Shown piece by piece: positions 36,701 through 48,300 of a stretch of 64,000 nucleotides of DNA; the first letter of the stretch is position 1; each line of letters opens with the position of its first letter. The position numbers and the translations under genes were made by a program. Source of the stretch: Carex sylvatica (lineage: Eukaryota > Streptophyta > Magnoliopsida > Poales > Cyperaceae). The notes under the pieces were generated by a model. It saw nothing but the letters and a program-made list of their open reading frames with translations. It had not been told where the DNA came from and searched no databases. The stretch is from the NCBI GenBank assembly GCA_964058845.1, contig CAXKVR010000291.1, positions 1 through 64,000 on the forward strand, given 5' to 3'.

Positions 36701-39700
36701 AAAGCACCAAACTTCTTTATAGTGATCAACTGATACCTAACATTTTCTGAGATATATGCAGTTGACACCTGATTGTAGACATGTTCAGTTTACTGTTGAC
36801 TATTTTGTCCTTAACTTTCTGGTTAATCTTTAATCGAGTACAACTAATATTAAGTTAAGAAAATGAATTTATATATTGGGTTCTGTGTCCAGATGAACTA
36901 GTTTATACAGTTGGGGCAACTGATGATTCTGTTACAAAACTTGGATCTGTGTATTACCAGAAATATTGGATATAATTTGCGCTAGGTAAGAATTATTGGT
37001 CTTAGTTTTCAATACCATCACATACACACAAACTGAGTACCGGCAAAAGGTGGTACAACAAAATGGTATCGGGTCCTATCCTGGACCCGATGGAAGAATT
37101 GATCATTTAAACCTCAAAATAATTGCATCTGTGTATTACCAATGCCCAATAGACATCCAAGGCCTGAATGGGCCATAACCAAAGACAATAGCTTTCCTAA
37201 GAGCAGTTGATGATTTAAACTCCTCTTCCCAAACTGGGTGCCATGCAGTATCTTCTTTTAACCTAGGATTTACAGAGATAATAGAATGCAGAAGGTGAAA
37301 ACCCTATTTATTTCATTTCATTAATAATCTGAGCAAAGCACAAAATAAATATAGTGCATTTCAGGTGTTCTTATTTTAGCAGGTAAAATTTATCCAAAAT
37401 TTAAATTGAATATTGAATTCTCATCTTTCTTTTTTAGAAAGAGTAAGATTAGATCATATATTGTCAAAATAAACAAGATACTTTCTCGATACCCCTGGTT
37501 TAAACAATTTCTCAGTTTGATAAATATGGAAAAAAAAAATTCCATCTTCTTCAAATGAGAAATCATGTTTAATGCAGATAAATTATCTGGGGTAATGATC
37601 TAAAATAACCCCAAGCAGATCAGAGGCCTATGAGCATAGGCCCAAATATATCCAAAACGTAACTGATCCGAATCATGACAAAATCCAACACGGACAACGT
37701 ACAACGCCAAATTAAGCTGACCCAATTTGACCCAACCCGAATTACAGTCTGATAGTGAAACAAGGAAAGCAAGAGTAATAATTAAAGAAAGAAGGATGGA
37801 GTCAAGAGATAAACTTACATGTTCGTCTTTGCATGATGTTTATCGTGTTTAAACCGCCACGGTTCATACGGATATATCAGGGGCAAGAAGGCCAGTGTAC
37901 CAACTATATCCTCTAACAGTTTATTCTTTGAAAATGATTTATGAGCACAGTCGTGACCTATGACAAAGAACTTCACAAAGGGACAAAAAATTATCTTAAA
38001 TAGCTAAAAACATGAAATTAAGTGTAGCGAAGATATAAAATTCAGTACACTTTTAAGCATAGATTACTGTACCAGCCATACAAAATTTGGGGGTTTTCAT
38101 TTTGGGGGTTTTCATTTTGGGGATTTTTTAATTAATATGCTGTTATGCATGAATTATGATTCAATCCATGCACATATTACAAAAGGAAGGATCGTCTAAA
38201 TTACCTTAAATGATTATTTATGTGGCACAGTAGGCAATTTGGGTCCTTCCATTCCTGAGATCTCTCTTCCCTATATATATTTTTTCCTTTGTTCTTTCGT
38301 TTTTCCTTTCCTGGTGTTTGTTGGGGTGATTTATTATTTACTCATTACTACTTGAATCATTTCTAGCCTACCCCAACTTGTTTGGGACTAAAGGCTTGGT
38401 TGTTGTTGTTGTTGTTGTTGTACTACTTGAATCATCATTCTTTTCTTTTAGGGAGGGTGCGTGCAGGGGTTGGGATACAAAAACAAGAAACAAAAGTACC
38501 TAACTGCTGTTTAATAGGAACAGGATCTCACTAGTACAATGTAAAACAATCTACTACTCGACAGGTTTTATAACGGAAATAATGAGGTTACGAGGAAAGG
38601 AGACTAACCCCAGTTACTGCTGTACCAGTCCAAGCCCAAGCAATCGGAAGCAGGTACCAGGGAGCCTTTGAAATGAAGAACAATCCAAGGGCATAAGAAG
38701 AGGCCGATATCAAAACCGATTTCCATGCTTTCATGTCATCTATTTCAAAAACCTTCAAATAGACAATTTAATGTCTCCATGTGAGACGCAACACCACAAG
38801 CAAGTAAAATACAATAGTGCAAAAACGAGGCTGCCAACAACTTTCTAATGTCAAAAGCAAGAATATGTTCATGCAACTACTTGACATTTAGGCAATTCAT
38901 GCACAACAGAAGCGGGGCACGTCCGATGGGCATTAGATCAAAATCAGTCTTTGAAGCGGCGCGCACGAATATTGAAGCAGTGCGCACGAATCTTGGAGTG
39001 AATCGGATGGTTCCGACCGGGTATTTGAGAGATTTTGGGCATTACCCATTGGATTCCCCTGCGCTCCCAAGCACGACATCTTACCATATAGTACCTGAAC
39101 TTAGGCTTAGAGGCTTAGAGGCTTAGAGGCTTAGAGGCTTAGACAGATGATTATCCAAAGCATCTGATTCTTATTACATTGCTTGTTAAAGGCTGTTCAA
39201 TTTTAAGGGTCGGTACCAGTTACTAGTATGTACCCGTAACGGAAAAATATAGAGAATGTGTTAGTACCTTTTTAGGGAGGGTTTCCATGATGTCTTTAAG
39301 GGTTATATTATCAGGCATTGGATCGCCAATTTGTGTGAATCCATACATTTTGCATATATTTTTCTTTTCTTCTTCATTACTATTATTTGGTGAAAGCAAA
39401 GTACTCTTTTCCTCATTATCTGACGACAACAAAGTAGTATCGGGTACCACAGCAGCTCTTACTAATAAATTTTCCTTTTTCACAAATTTTTTCCTCCAGC
39501 AAAATAAACCTGTTCAGAATTACAATCATATACAAAACAGGAAATTAACATTGTGAATTGGAAAAAAAAATGAAAACAATGATAAATCAGATATACCTTG
39601 AGGCAATGGAATTCTCGCTCTACTGCTTTGTAGAGTTGATATTCCTCTAGGTCGTGCCTAGAAAAAAGTAACAGGGATCAAAATAAAATAAAATAAAAAA

Positions 39701-39785
39701 TATAGGAAATTTGATAGAAAATAAAAACAAGAAAAAAAGTTGCTACCTCGAATCGGAGGATGGGGTTTGAGAGTCTGAGAGCCAT
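33779..39785 (-). CDS. FAD6: Plastid omega-6 fatty acid desaturase (FAD6/FADC)
   Basis: Chloroplast-envelope desaturase that introduces the omega-6 double bond (16:1/18:1 to 16:2/18:2) into plastid glycerolipids using ferredoxin. Ten exons on the minus strand: 39747-39785, 39597-39657, 39268-39509, 38609-38752, 37819-37970, 37140-37262, 36497-36674, 36116-36234, 35064-35178, 33779-33940. All phases agree, total 444 aa, close to the usual length of about 448. The N-terminus ([13 protein letters not shown]...) is basic and serine-rich like a plastid transit peptide. The three di-iron histidine boxes are H168-DCAH, H204-DKHH and H364-IPHH. Other family-typical stretches are [31 protein letters not shown] and [15 protein letters not shown]. 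The introns host a Mutator-type MITE (intron 9), a 92-bp tandem repeat (intron 8), a SINE tail (intron 4) and an 8-bp repeat (intron 3). No defect seen. Confidence 0.96.
34010..34427. mobile_element. Mutator-type foldback MITE in FAD6 intron 9
   Basis: Ends GAGTGAGGCTATG and CCATAGCCTCAATC, with ATTGTAAAG (34001-34009) and AATGTAAAG (34428-34436) as a 9-bp duplication with one mismatch. Arms mirror one another through ACTATGCATAGCGCA / TGCGCTATGCATATAGT and TCAAAGTCCAAACAATCGAT. A truncated relative lies in GAPN intron 5 (48665). The insertion is intronic and leaves the FAD6 splice sites intact. Confidence 0.75.
35505..35688. repeat. 92-bp tandem duplication in FAD6 intron 8
   Basis: Two adjacent, nearly identical copies (35505-35596 and 35597-35688) beginning AAAACTTTGTAAAAGGTTTA. 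The single difference noted (TTTATACC against TTTAAACC) indicates a recent event. Confidence 0.9.
38346..38435 (+). mobile_element. 60-bp 5'-truncated Au-SINE-like tail in FAD6 intron 4
   Basis: TACCCCAACTTGTTTGGGAC followed by AAAGGCTTGG and (TTG)n is the 3' end typical of plant Au-type SINEs. It occupies 38361-38420 between perfect 15-bp direct repeats TACTACTTGAATCAT (38346-38360 and 38421-38435), as expected for target-primed retroposition. The head with polymerase III boxes is absent. Confidence 0.8.
39103..39142. repeat. 8-bp microsatellite (AGGCTTAG)5 in FAD6 intron 3
   Basis: Five perfect consecutive copies. No effect on the reading frame because it is intronic. Confidence 0.9.
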
Positions 39786-40019
39786 TCTCTCTCTCTCTCT
39801 CTCTCCCTCTTTCTCTCTCTAGGGTTTTTGCTTAGTTGGTGAAGAGAGAGAGAGAGGAGAGGTGCTAGTGCCTAGTTGGCAGTGGCCGTACCGATGAGCC
39901 TCCTCGTTTGAGGCCCCGAAGGCACGAAGGCACAAAGGCACAAACGAACGTGAGGTGGATAATCCACCCGCTCTAATAAAATAATAATTAAAATGATAGA
40001 GTAGAAACAAACATACAAA
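39786..40019 (-). promoter_or_regulatory. FAD6 5' leader and proximal promoter
   Basis: On the minus strand, directly before the ATG at 39785, lies a GA-rich tract (complement of CTCTCTCT at 39786-39820) and an AAACCCTA-type telo-box (complement of TAGGGTTT at 39820-39827), common in leaders of plant housekeeping genes. A second GA tract is at 39845-39860. No clear TATA box. Confidence 0.5.
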
Positions 40020-40176
40020 GAATCGAGATTACGAATATTTAAAGGTATCTGGACCATCCGAATTGTTTTGGCACGAATATTAAAGGGATCCGTGCATTCT
40101 AAGTTTCTAACTCGGACCAGATTGACACGTATTCTGATCGGACGGTCCTGATCCAAAATTAAAAATTGAGTTAATT
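40020..40176. mobile_element. Small MITE copy in the FAD6 promoter (first)
   Basis: Contains GGCACGAATATTAAAGG, CATTCTAAGTTTC and GTATTCTGATCGGACGGTCC, ending AAAAATTGAGTTAATTGG. Adjacent to a second copy at 40194 and related to 44948-45092. Confidence 0.6.
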
Positions 40177-40193
40177 GGACCCAAAATATCCAC

Positions 40194-40323
40194 TAAAGTA
40201 ACTCAGGTTTGAAGTTTGGATCCAGACCATCCAATTTACCTCTGCCACGAATATTAAAGGTATAGATTTAGCCGTATTCTGATCGGACGGTTTTGGCTCA
40301 AAAACAAAATTTGAGTTACTTTA
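40194..40323. mobile_element. Small MITE copy in the FAD6 promoter (second)
   Basis: Inverted ends TAAAGTAACTCAGG and TTTGAGTTACTTTA, inner CCACGAATATTAAAGG and GTATTCTGATCGGACGG. About 130 bp, non-coding. The same words occur near 4860-5010 and 10990-11070 in the WRKY flanks (AAAGTAACTCGGATGGTCC), so it is a dispersed family. Confidence 0.7.
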
Positions 40324-42768
40324 CGGTAACGGACACATAGAATCAAGTGGCGTAGATAGAAAAGAATACGGTAAGCTTATCGGATCATATAGCCCAGGAT
40401 AACAGTTAATGGGCTTGACCTATTATGGGCCCGGAACGGTTCTTTCGGCCTGATGATTTTCTAGTACAAAACTGGTTGGCCAAACTGGGCTCCACTTATT
40501 GGGCCTATATCTGTGTATGGACAAATCGACGCCACGTCTACACAAAACTTGTAACAAATAAATGCATTATTTTCATATGTTGCGTTGCATTCAAAAGATA
40601 GCACCATCACTTACGAAACCACAAAAGGCAACAGAATAAATGCGTTATCCAATAAAAACAAACTTAACCAAAACCGTCTGATGTTTCAACTGCCACAGCC
40701 TCTTGTGCCATCATCTCCTTTTTAAAAGGAATTCAGATTCTCAAGATAGATAACTTTAAATTTAAGTTTGAATATGAACCGTTTGTTATAAATCAGTACT
40801 AATTTAAAACGGTTTTGTAAATTTTTTAAGTTGGTCTTAATAGGCTCAAATTAACCAATTTATATATATATATATATAAAAGTGGCAAGCCACTTGCTTC
40901 ATTAGAAACAATAGTTATACAAAGCTGATAAAATTAGAAAAGATAAAGATTATGAAGGTGTGAAGCACCAAAAGATATCTAATACTAAATTCATAAAGCA
41001 TAACATTTTGCCATAATAACTAAGTAACAAGAATACTAAGACATAACCACAAAACAAATCACAGACTAAGACTAACTAATCATCCCTGTCAATAAAACGA
41101 GAAGTAGAGATACTATCCGAATCAACAGTAGATGGATCAGTTTGCCATAAAAGCAGCATAAATAGCATCGTGCTGAAGCACGGTCCCTAAGGTAATCAGA
41201 AAGATCATAGCCCTCAAGACCAAGACATGGGTCGTGCTCGGACTGGGTATATGAATCCGACAAGATTATAATGGTGCCTACCTGATTCAAAAGATTAACA
41301 TCAATGAGCAAATTAAATTAAAGATAATTTAAATCAAATGAACCAAATTTTAAAGTTTATGTTAGTGTAAAGGATACATACTCTTTTAAAAGAGAATCTG
41401 AATTATCTTAAGTAAAGAAACTAGATTTCAAAAATGTTATTTTTTTTATATGGAATCATATTTTTTTTCAATTTATTGATTATATAAAATCAAAATAAAT
41501 TACAAAAGTGATAATTTTTTTTATGTATATCACATCTAACAGTTTTATTTTGACATATAAATTTTAAAATTTGTATTATTCAAAATTTAAAAAGTGAAAG
41601 TATGGTGAAAACAATAACAACATAATGAGAGATTTAATTTTCTCGTTCTTACAATATATATAATAAATTCTTTTTCAATTCAAATGATCCTCATAATTGC
41701 ACAAGAAATAATATGAAGATACTAAACTGATGATATTCCACTTAAAGATAAAGGGCATTATTGAGTACTTGAATTTTTTATATGGATATTATTGAACGAC
41801 CGCAATAGGTTAACATTTCAGGGACAAATTTGTAAAAGTGCATTTATCTTTTTTTGAAAGCCGTGTCAGAAGCTGCACGGGTTAAAAGTGCCATTATCAA
41901 TTTAGCATTTTAATGGTGTCAATTTAGTTTTCTCACGGAATTGAAAGCTACATCGATTCTAGGGATCAATGAAACTAATTTTTTATCCGACCACAACACA
42001 TTGTACAGATGGCTACATCAAATAGCTTCACTGATTTTGTGAATCGGTGGAGCCTCAAAAAGTACCTCTACTGATTCTGTGGATTGGTGTAGCCCAAAAA
42101 TTCCCTCCACTGTTCTTAAGGATCGGTGCAGCTAAATATGAAATATTTTGTGGCGTTCTGTGCAGTATGCTGTTCTTGGTGCAAAATTGATCGGTGCAGG
42201 CTATTTTTCTAAAATTCAAGCAAATTGTGCTTGTTCTGTTGAAACATTTAAAATGAATTCTATTTTTTTTTCTAAAGTTGAGAGTTTGATTCTCTCTCAC
42301 AATTTCACAATTTCTGCGAAGATTCTCACACAAAATTTTTTTTCTAATTTTTATCATTCTAAATTGGTAGTTGTCATCTCCAAAGTTGGTGTATGATGAA
42401 ATCATTTTTTTGTTAATCGTATACATGTTGCCTTATTATTGAAGAAGTAAAGTGCACAATATAGTGTAATAAAGAAAAGTAGCTCTCACACAAACAATTA
42501 ACAAATCAACATTGTCAGCATAATTCCACAAAAATTCGAATCCTAGTTTCTATTGATTTTGCTTTGGTTTAAACCGAAATAAAGTTGCTTGCAAACGGTT
42601 TTCACTCGGAAAAAGGAGAAAACCAAAACGATAACGGAAACAATTTTTTTATTTTATTTTTAAGGTAGGCTGATTCCACTGGGAAGAAATTAAATATTCG
42701 AAAAGGCAAATTTCCTGAAGGTCACTGAAATTTCTCTCATTTCTACAAATAACAACTATCCTCTAAGG
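40324..42768. other. Spacer between FAD6 and GAPN, no gene
   Basis: AT-rich, with a (TA)n run at about 40861-40878 and hairpin-forming repeats at 41950-42220 (listed separately). The short open frames at 41072-41311 and 42055-42426 resemble nothing I know. Confidence 0.5.
41945..42220. repeat. Degenerate tandem array of hairpin words (CACTGATT...AATCGGTG)
   Basis: Self-complementary words occur at about 42029-42049 (CACTGATTTTGTGAATCGGTG is the pattern), 42067-42090, 42107-42131 and 42170-42205, with weaker ones near 41950. Each is followed by an AGC...CAAAAA stretch. Spacing is about 40-50 bases. Function unknown. Confidence 0.5.
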
Positions 42769-43120
42769 CAGGGGTGGATCTACTGTAACACAGAGGGGCA
42801 GCCGTTTTTTCTGAATTCGAGTTTTAGTGGTGATCTATTGGCACCGATCGATTTTGTTTATTTCTGGAAATTTTTTTGCCCCCCTATAAATATTTGATTT
42901 GTAATTCAGGTTAAATTTAGTATTAAAATCAAAATAAATTTTTTGAATTATGATTGGTAATATTAATTATAAGTTATAAGATCAGAAAATTATAAGTCAG
43001 GGTATTGAAAAATATAAGTCAAATTTTTTTTTTTTTTTATCGAGTACCCAATTAGTTAATGTGTTTAAATCCGATTCGATATTTTTTTACCTCTTGACAA
43101 AAATTCTAGGTCCGCCCCTA
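42769..43120. mobile_element. hAT-like MITE (CAGGGGTGGATCT ... AGGTCCGCCCCTA)
   Basis: A 352-bp element with inverted ends, flanked by CTCTAAGG (42761-42768) and CTTTAAGG (43121-43128), an 8-bp duplication with one mismatch. No coding capacity. Confidence 0.78.
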
Positions 43121-43191
43121 CTTTAAGGTGTTGGATGGTGGGGTTTACTACTATACAGTTTCAGATTATATCAAAAAGGGTACTTATTCGG

Positions 43192-43605
43192 GAGTAGAAC
43201 TAGGGTGTTCTTAAGCTCACCAAAGTGTTTGGTGAGCTTAACTCTAAAACTCCTCAAATCGATTTCAAATGACGAATCCGAACCATTGGAATCCGCCTAT
43301 CTTACGAGTGATGCGTCTACATGTGAAAATTTTAAACATTTGAATTAATTTAGTACAAAGTCAAGTTGTCAAAATTAAAAGGTTAATAAATTAATTTTAG
43401 TGCATTCATTTTTTGAACGTTTTTTGACCGCTTGAATTTATACTAAATTAATTTGAATGTTTAAAATTTTCACATATAGACGCATCACTCGTAAAGTAGA
43501 TGGATTTCAACAGTTTGAATTCGTTATTTGAAACCGATTTGATGGATTTTGAAGTTAAGCTCACCAAACACTTTGGTGAGCTTAAAGAACACCTTAGTTC
43601 TACTC
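43192..43605. mobile_element. Mutator-type foldback MITE with 9-bp TSD
   Basis: A 414-bp element made almost wholly of two inverted arms: GAGTAGAACTAGGGTGTTCT at the left, ACCTTAGTTCTACTC at the right, each with an inner AAGCTCACCAAA...TTTGGTGAGCTT palindrome and a GACGCATCACTCGTAA segment. Perfect 9-bp direct repeats CTTATTCGG flank it (43183-43191 and 43606-43614). The open frame at 43500-43721 is the element's right arm. Confidence 0.88.
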
Positions 43606-43614
43606 CTTATTCGG

Positions 43615-44071
43615 AATGGTATGGGACTAATATTATTTGTACTTTGAGATTCGTGCAAAATTTTAAAAAATATTTGGATCTACTAATTATAAAAGATTCC
43701 ATTTTAAATCTCTTCGAATAATTTCGCATCTTTTCGAATAATGAATAAATATAAATTATATATGGTAATATTTTATTTGTTCATATAACAATATAATTTA
43801 TATTTTATAACAAATAATAAAATATGGATAGAATTAAAATTTATAATTAACAAATAATAATATGGAAAATCAAAATAATATATATATATATATATATATT
43901 TTTTTTTTGAGAAGCTTGGTAGATGCTACCAACTACCAAGAGATATATTGCATAGCTAACATTCTTACATAGACGACCTTAATTTCATCTCCAGCTATTG
44001 AGGATCTCAATGAACGGCTGTGATGTAATTCTCAGCTTCCCACCACAGAAAAAGGGACCACATCCGACAAA

Positions 44072-44107
<36 letters not shown>

Positions 44108-44947
44108 AATTTTCCATAACCTCTAGTTTTTTAATGGGCCCCACTACTACGACCAGAATTTCTCCATCATACACTCTTTTGCTTTTGATTATTGCACAAG
44201 GATGGAATAATGGATTTTTTTTAACGGTACAATTACGTTATTATTAAGAATGGAATACGCGAAGGAATAATGGAATTTTTTGTGGCGCATATAAAAAATT
44301 ATTTGACATTTTAATTTAATTTTAATTATTATTAAGGATTTTGAAAATACTTATATAGACGCTGATTTTATAATTTATTGATTCATACAAAAATAAATTG
44401 AAGAATAATAATTTTTATGTATGTAGAGAAAATAATATAGATGACATTGATATACCGATATTATTTAACATAACTTATTTTTTAGAAATCATGATAACTA
44501 AAAAAATTATTCATAAAGATCTTGATTGGAAATTTGAAATGTATGGAAACTTATAATTAGTTTTTAAAATAACTTGACCCCAACATCAAGTAAATCAGAA
44601 TAAAACTAAATATAATTGTCACACAAATAATAAAACATAATTTAGACCATCTCTATTTTTTATAAATGAATTAGAAATTAACATGTTGGATTAGAAACTA
44701 GATTTTAAAAAAATTCAATATAGAATTAGCAATTAATAATTGCGAATTAAAATCCATAATTTTTATCAATGTATAAATTAAATGTGCTTTCTTTTGAAAA
44801 GAGCTTAATAATTATGATATTTTTAAATTGTGAAATTGCAAGTAGTTGTAATTGCGCGCGAATTGCAGGGAAGAGAGAAGGCGGCATCAGCAGGAGTCGC
44901 TCGCGAGAGAGGGACAGATGAGAGGTCAATTTGGCGAGTTACATCCC
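43615..44947. other. Spacer upstream of GAPN
   Basis: Begins with a dispersed repeat (TTTGTACTTTGAGATTCGTGC, compare 52945), then (TA)n at about 43880-43900, a (CT)n run at 44074-44105 and AT-rich DNA. No gene. Confidence 0.5.
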
Positions 44948-45092
44948 TAAAGTAACTCAAATTTTGAGTTTAGATCCGAACCGTCTGATTTTCTCTGGCA
45001 CAAATATTAAAGGAGACCAGTGCATTCCATTCCAATTTGGCGCGGATTCTGATCGGACGGTCCATATATAAACTGAAAAATTGATTTACTGC
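44948..45092. mobile_element. Small MITE copy in the GAPN promoter
   Basis: TAAAGTAACTCAAATTTTGAG at the left, GATTTACTGCA at the right, inner GGCACAAATATTAAAGG and GATTCTGATCGGACGGTCC. Same family as the two copies in the FAD6 promoter. It ends about 80 bases before the GAPN TATA box. Confidence 0.65.
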
Positions 45093-45141
45093 AGAGAATC
45101 AAACTCCAATTTGGCGCAGTCGCCAGTCAGTGATGATGAGC

Positions 45142-45178
45142 CACGTGTGGCTAATCTCGTCCTTATAAGGCTTATATA
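45142..45178 (+). promoter_or_regulatory. GAPN core promoter: G-box and TATA box
   Basis: A CACGTG G-box at 45142-45147 (context CCACGTGTGG) lies 25 bases upstream of TATATA at 45173-45178. A CT-rich leader follows, reaching the ATG at 45320. G-boxes bind bZIP and bHLH factors involved in light and ABA responses, so such control is plausible but inferred. Confidence 0.65.
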
Positions 45179-45319
45179 ATTAAACCACAGCTTCTAACTT
45201 CTCTCTACTACCTCCCCCAACTCCTCTCTAGCTACTCTCACTGGTCACTACTTGAACGAATATCCAATCGAATCTCCTTCCTTTATTCCCTACCGATCGA
45301 ATCTCCTTCGTTGATTTCT

Positions 45320-48300
45320 ATGGCGGGAACCGGAGTCTTTGCGGAGATCTTTCATGAGGAGGTGTATAAATACTACGCAGACGGCGAATGGCGTAAGTCC
45401 ACTTCCGGCAAGTCCGTTTCCATCATCAATCCTACTACAAGGAAAGTACAGTTCAAAGTACAAGGTGAGTGATTACAAGCTCCACCTTTACGCATTGATT
45501 TTGTGGGAAGTGAAGTTCACCTCAATTTTGAAACAGTTGGAAACGGGGTTTTGGATTCTTAAGATGAGCTTTGATCTGTTGATTTTTAATTCGTTCGAGC
45601 TTAGCTGAGATATGATGCATGCAAGTTGTCACCTCGAATTTGTCAATTTTAGAAGGAAGAGCACAACGAATTTCTCAATTTTAGAAAATTTTAAAATTTA
45701 AATTTAAAAGAACTTATGATGCATGCAAGTTGTAATTTAAGTAGTAGTTAATCTTAATTTGCATGAAACTTTGTGTTTTAACCCTGGTCAGGGAGCCGAA
45801 TAATTGTGTACCAGCTGTTGTTTTTGTTAGTACCAGTTGGTGCATGCCGGACCAGACCAGGCCATTACTGGTACAGAAGAGTTGCTTTTGCTTCTCTTGA
45901 TTTCTTCAGAATGAATTTTGTACCAACAGTCATGAATTAATCTTACTTTAGCCCCAAACCCCACATAAGACATAACCACCAAAAAGTGTTTTTATAATTA
46001 AAAATAAAGAGTACTGTATTCTGGGATTGTCCCGGTACTAATATACAAATCTGAGGTTTTTATCATTATTTCAACTATGAATTTAATAGAAATACAGAAA
46101 CCATCACTATCAAAAATTCAATTAATACATCCACACAGAGTAAAAGTTTTTGCCTTCCTTTTTTACTATGAATAATTTTTCTCCTCTTAATTTCAATTAA
46201 TCAACGGAGTAAAAGCATTGTTAGTTTGGAATTTTCTCTTATTTTTGTGTGGGGTTGGTTTATAGCATGCACACAAGAAGAGGTGAACAAAGTAATGGAA
46301 GCAGCAAAGGTGGCACAGAAGGCGTGGGCCCGGACGCCACTGTGGAAACGAGCAGAGCTACTGCACAAGGCGGCGGCCATTTTGAAGGAGCACAAGGCGC
46401 CAATTGCCGAATGCCTCGTCAAAGAGATCGCTAAGCCTGCAAAAGATGCTGTTACTGAGGTCGGTACATTGCATCCTTTCTTTACATAACATATATACTC
46501 CTACCTCTTCTTTTTAAGACTTAAAGTGGTCGGCATTACGGGTTGGGTGGAAGTATTTTCATACCCGTACCCATTATGATAACGACAAAAAAGTTTATTC
46601 TTATCCTTACCCGTCTTTTTGAATACGGCATGGGTCGTATAAATGGAATAAAAGGTGCTATCGAGTATCGACATCCCGATTTGTGCTTTTGGTAACATAC
46701 TTTTCAAAGCAAGAAAAAGAAAGAAAAAATGAATAATGAATACAACTAATATGTATTGATGAAGTACTAAACTTTATCATATATTGTATCATCTCCAAGC
46801 GCGAGAGAGTGGTTAATCTCCGACCCAGTGGTTTTTTTTATTTCAAAGTTCAAATAGTCGATCTGAAATTGTCAACATGTTCTTTATATTAAATTGTGCT
46901 TGGAGACCAAATTGTACATTTTTTGGAAAAAAAATACTTTTTTTTAGGATTTTTGAAAATCACTGTTTTTAGATTTTGTTTATTATTTTTTTACCATATT
47001 AAACAGTAATTTTATTTTTGCTTGATTAATTAGGTGGTTAGATCTGGAGATCTAGTATCATACACTGCAGAGGAAGGAGTTCGAATTCTAGGAGAGGGAA
47101 AGCTGCTTGTTTCTGACAGCTTTCCTGGAAATGAACGCAACAAATACTGTCTCAGTTCTAAGGTATACTGCTCAATTAACTTTTACAGGAAACCTATCCC
47201 TTTTACCTATCCCTTTTATACAACTACAGTAATTTTGCTTCGTCAGGGAAAATTGTAACTGGTTTGATGGCCTGGATATAATTTTGCATAGTTTATTATG
47301 TTTCCTATAATATCAGAAAGAAAAGATGTTTTTATTTTTTGTATAGTTTATTTGAGTAAATGGAATAAATGAGGGCCCTGCTGTTGCTCTGGTCTTTCAA
47401 CCACCTAGCATGCCTGACATATAAATGTACTTCTAACAATAGTTATTGGTAATAAATTGGTGCCATATTGGGAGGTTATAATTTTTCTTCAACTGTAATC
47501 ATTCATGGTAGGTAACTTGGTAGGAGACAGGTTGTTAGGTTTGTAAGGAAATGTTCTATTAAATTGCTTTCTTTACCTGAAAAGTTTTAGAATTATGAGA
47601 AATTTTGCTTTGCTTGGCTCACATTAAATATGAAATCCTTGTAAACATAGCGATGTCACTTGCAATTTCACAGACATAAAATTAAAAATTGGCACATTTT
47701 ATGGATGCACATTTCACTTGCAATTTCACTGACATACAATTAAAATCAATATTGATGTCTGTAGTTTCCTTTTATATTTAGTTATTTATTTATGTTTACT
47801 TCATGTAGGTTCCATTGGGGGTTGTTCTGGCAATCCCTCCATTTAACTACCCAGTCAACCTAGCTGTCTCGAAAATCGCACCTGCCTTGATTGCTGGAAA
47901 TGCACTCGTGCTAAAACCGCCTACTCAGGTTGAAATTCATCTCATTCTTCATGAAAATAGGGCTTCCGTGGGGTCAACCAAATTTGTTGTATTTCACTAA
48001 TTGCAAATGCACCTAGACATAACTTGTAATTACCAAACTCCAAGGTCTCTGGATTATACAAGAACAACACCCCCCTACTGAATTGGTATTTTACATGTTG
48101 AAATTCATGCCAATTCATCTTAATTTTGTTTTAGTTCGAATCAACCAGAGACTGAATTTAGTTACTGTTCACAAGTTATGTGTAGTTGTTGTATTCATTA
48201 ATTATTTAATTTTTGGCTGCTCTCCAAAAGTAACCAAAGAACTTGTACATCTTATTCAAAAATATGAGCTACTAGGTAAATGTTGTCAGAAAATGAAATG

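Noticed and set aside
41072..41311. 79-residue minus-strand open frame in the FAD6-GAPN spacer
   Set aside because: No recognisable domain, no splice or promoter support, AT-rich spacer DNA.
43500..43721. 73-residue open frame
   Set aside because: It is the right arm of the MITE at 43192-43605.
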